Source of the DNA: Chloroflexota bacterium
GTDB taxonomy: Bacteria > Chloroflexota > Anaerolineae > Aggregatilineales > UBA2796
NCBI GenBank assembly: GCA_003695215.1
Contig: RFIM01000105.1
Location: 1 to 5,356 of the forward strand
Length of the DNA: 5,356 nucleotides
Direction: 5' to 3'
Below the pieces are notes generated by a model that was not told where the DNA came from, did not search any database, and saw only the letters and a list, made by a program, of their open reading frames with translations. Numbering within the stretch: position 1 is the stretch's first letter; the number at the start of each line of letters is the position of its first letter. The position numbers were made by a program, and so were the translations under genes. Of the stretch, positions 4,916-5,356 are shown piece by piece.

Positions 4916-5356
4916 TCAGGAAAAGGTCGCGCAGGCGCGCCAGCTCCTCGGGGCTGACGTCGGCTTTTTGTACCAAGTAGGTCTCGATGCTACCGCATTC
5001 CTCACGAATGGCCTTGAGCGCCGCCTCAAGGTAAGCAGGATCGCTGACCAGCATTGGCTGCAAGTCGTCTAGAGTGAGGCGCAAGGCGCGCAGGCGATGT
5101 GCCTGCGGCTCGAGCGACTTGCGGAAGGCTTCGTAGTGCAGGTTGCTGAGCGTGTAATCGGCTAGGATCAGCTCATCTGAGACGCCCAGCGCGCCGAGCA
5201 AAAGCGCCGCCAAGATGCCCGTCCGATCTTTGCCTGCGCTGCAGTGAAAGATGGCAGGCAAGTTGGCAGGATCGGCAAAGCGCTTGATCGCCTCGCCAAA
5301 GACGTGCGCCTTCTCGCGCACCAAGCTCTGATAGGTCTCGATCATGACCTGATCCA
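4899..5356 (-). CDS. Tyrosine-phosphatase-family protein, C-terminal part (5' end outside window)
   Basis: The reading frame is open past the right edge; upstream of the Met at 5345 it continues as D-Q-V, so that Met is probably internal. The visible part holds the phosphatase P-loop HCSAGKDRTG (residues 34-43 counted from that Met), with catalytic Cys35 and phosphate-binding Arg41 in the CX5R pattern. The GKDRTG form is typical of bacterial Y_phosphatase3/PtpB-like enzymes, which remove phosphate from phosphotyrosine and sometimes from phosphoinositides. Downstream come the usual helical segments, including LADYTLSN (61-68) and a last part with YLEAALKAIREECGSIETYL (104-123). Family members are about 250 residues, so some 100 residues, including the N-terminal FRDLGG-type motif, lie outside. 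It converges with the small membrane protein gene. Its substrate is unknown. Confidence 0.9.
   Translation of the reverse strand, partial: DQVMIETYQSLVREKAHVFGEAIKRFADPANLPAIFHCSAGKDRTGILAALLLGALGVSDELILADYTLSNLHYEAFRKSLEPQAHRLRALRLTLDDLQPMLVSDPAYLEAALKAIREECGSIETYLVQKADVSPEELARLRDLFLSPSPT

Noticed and set aside
4899..5345. Phosphatase as a complete 148-residue protein starting at 5345
   Set aside because: The frame continues upstream through the window edge, and the family needs about 100 more N-terminal residues before the P-loop region.

Overview
The window (5,356 bases, GC-rich) looks like an ordinary chromosomal stretch from a free-living bacterium, most probably a member of the Chloroflexota. 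That placement is an inference. It rests on the left-hand genes, which encode membrane-anchored helical proteins, one with a long Thr/Pro-rich linker followed by a domain carrying a GLKPE...GYADF signature. I associate this style from memory with Anaerolineae/Chloroflexia. No rRNA, tRNA, CRISPR array, transposase or phage gene was seen.

Layout, right to left. At the right edge lies the 3' part of a tyrosine-phosphatase-type gene (minus strand, N-terminus outside the window). It converges on a small two-helix membrane protein gene, the only plus-strand gene, which has a near-consensus sigma-70 promoter. Divergent from that is a small FmdB-type zinc-ribbon gene (minus) that ends at a clear intrinsic terminator. 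Just past the terminator a co-directional minus-strand cluster begins and runs to the left edge: an EamA/DMT-family transporter, a CoiA-like protein, hypA, hypB, and two tandem single-pass membrane proteins that are paralogues of each other. The second paralogue runs off the left edge. Gaps inside the cluster are 7, 42, 3 and 46 nt, and the last pair overlap by 1 nt, so much of it could be one transcript. A second start of transcription just before hypA is possible.

How the genes work together. HypA and HypB are a known functional pair that delivers nickel to [NiFe]-hydrogenase (in some bacteria also to urease). Here they stand without hydrogenase subunits or hypCDEF, so their target enzyme must be encoded elsewhere. 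The transporter, the CoiA-like protein and the two membrane proteins have no evident functional link to nickel, and their linkage may be only positional. The least explained part is the tandem pair at 1-1120. The pair aligns without gaps over about 62 residues, and only the downstream copy has gained a linker and a C-terminal domain. I see no convincing new defence, mobile or RNA-based system.
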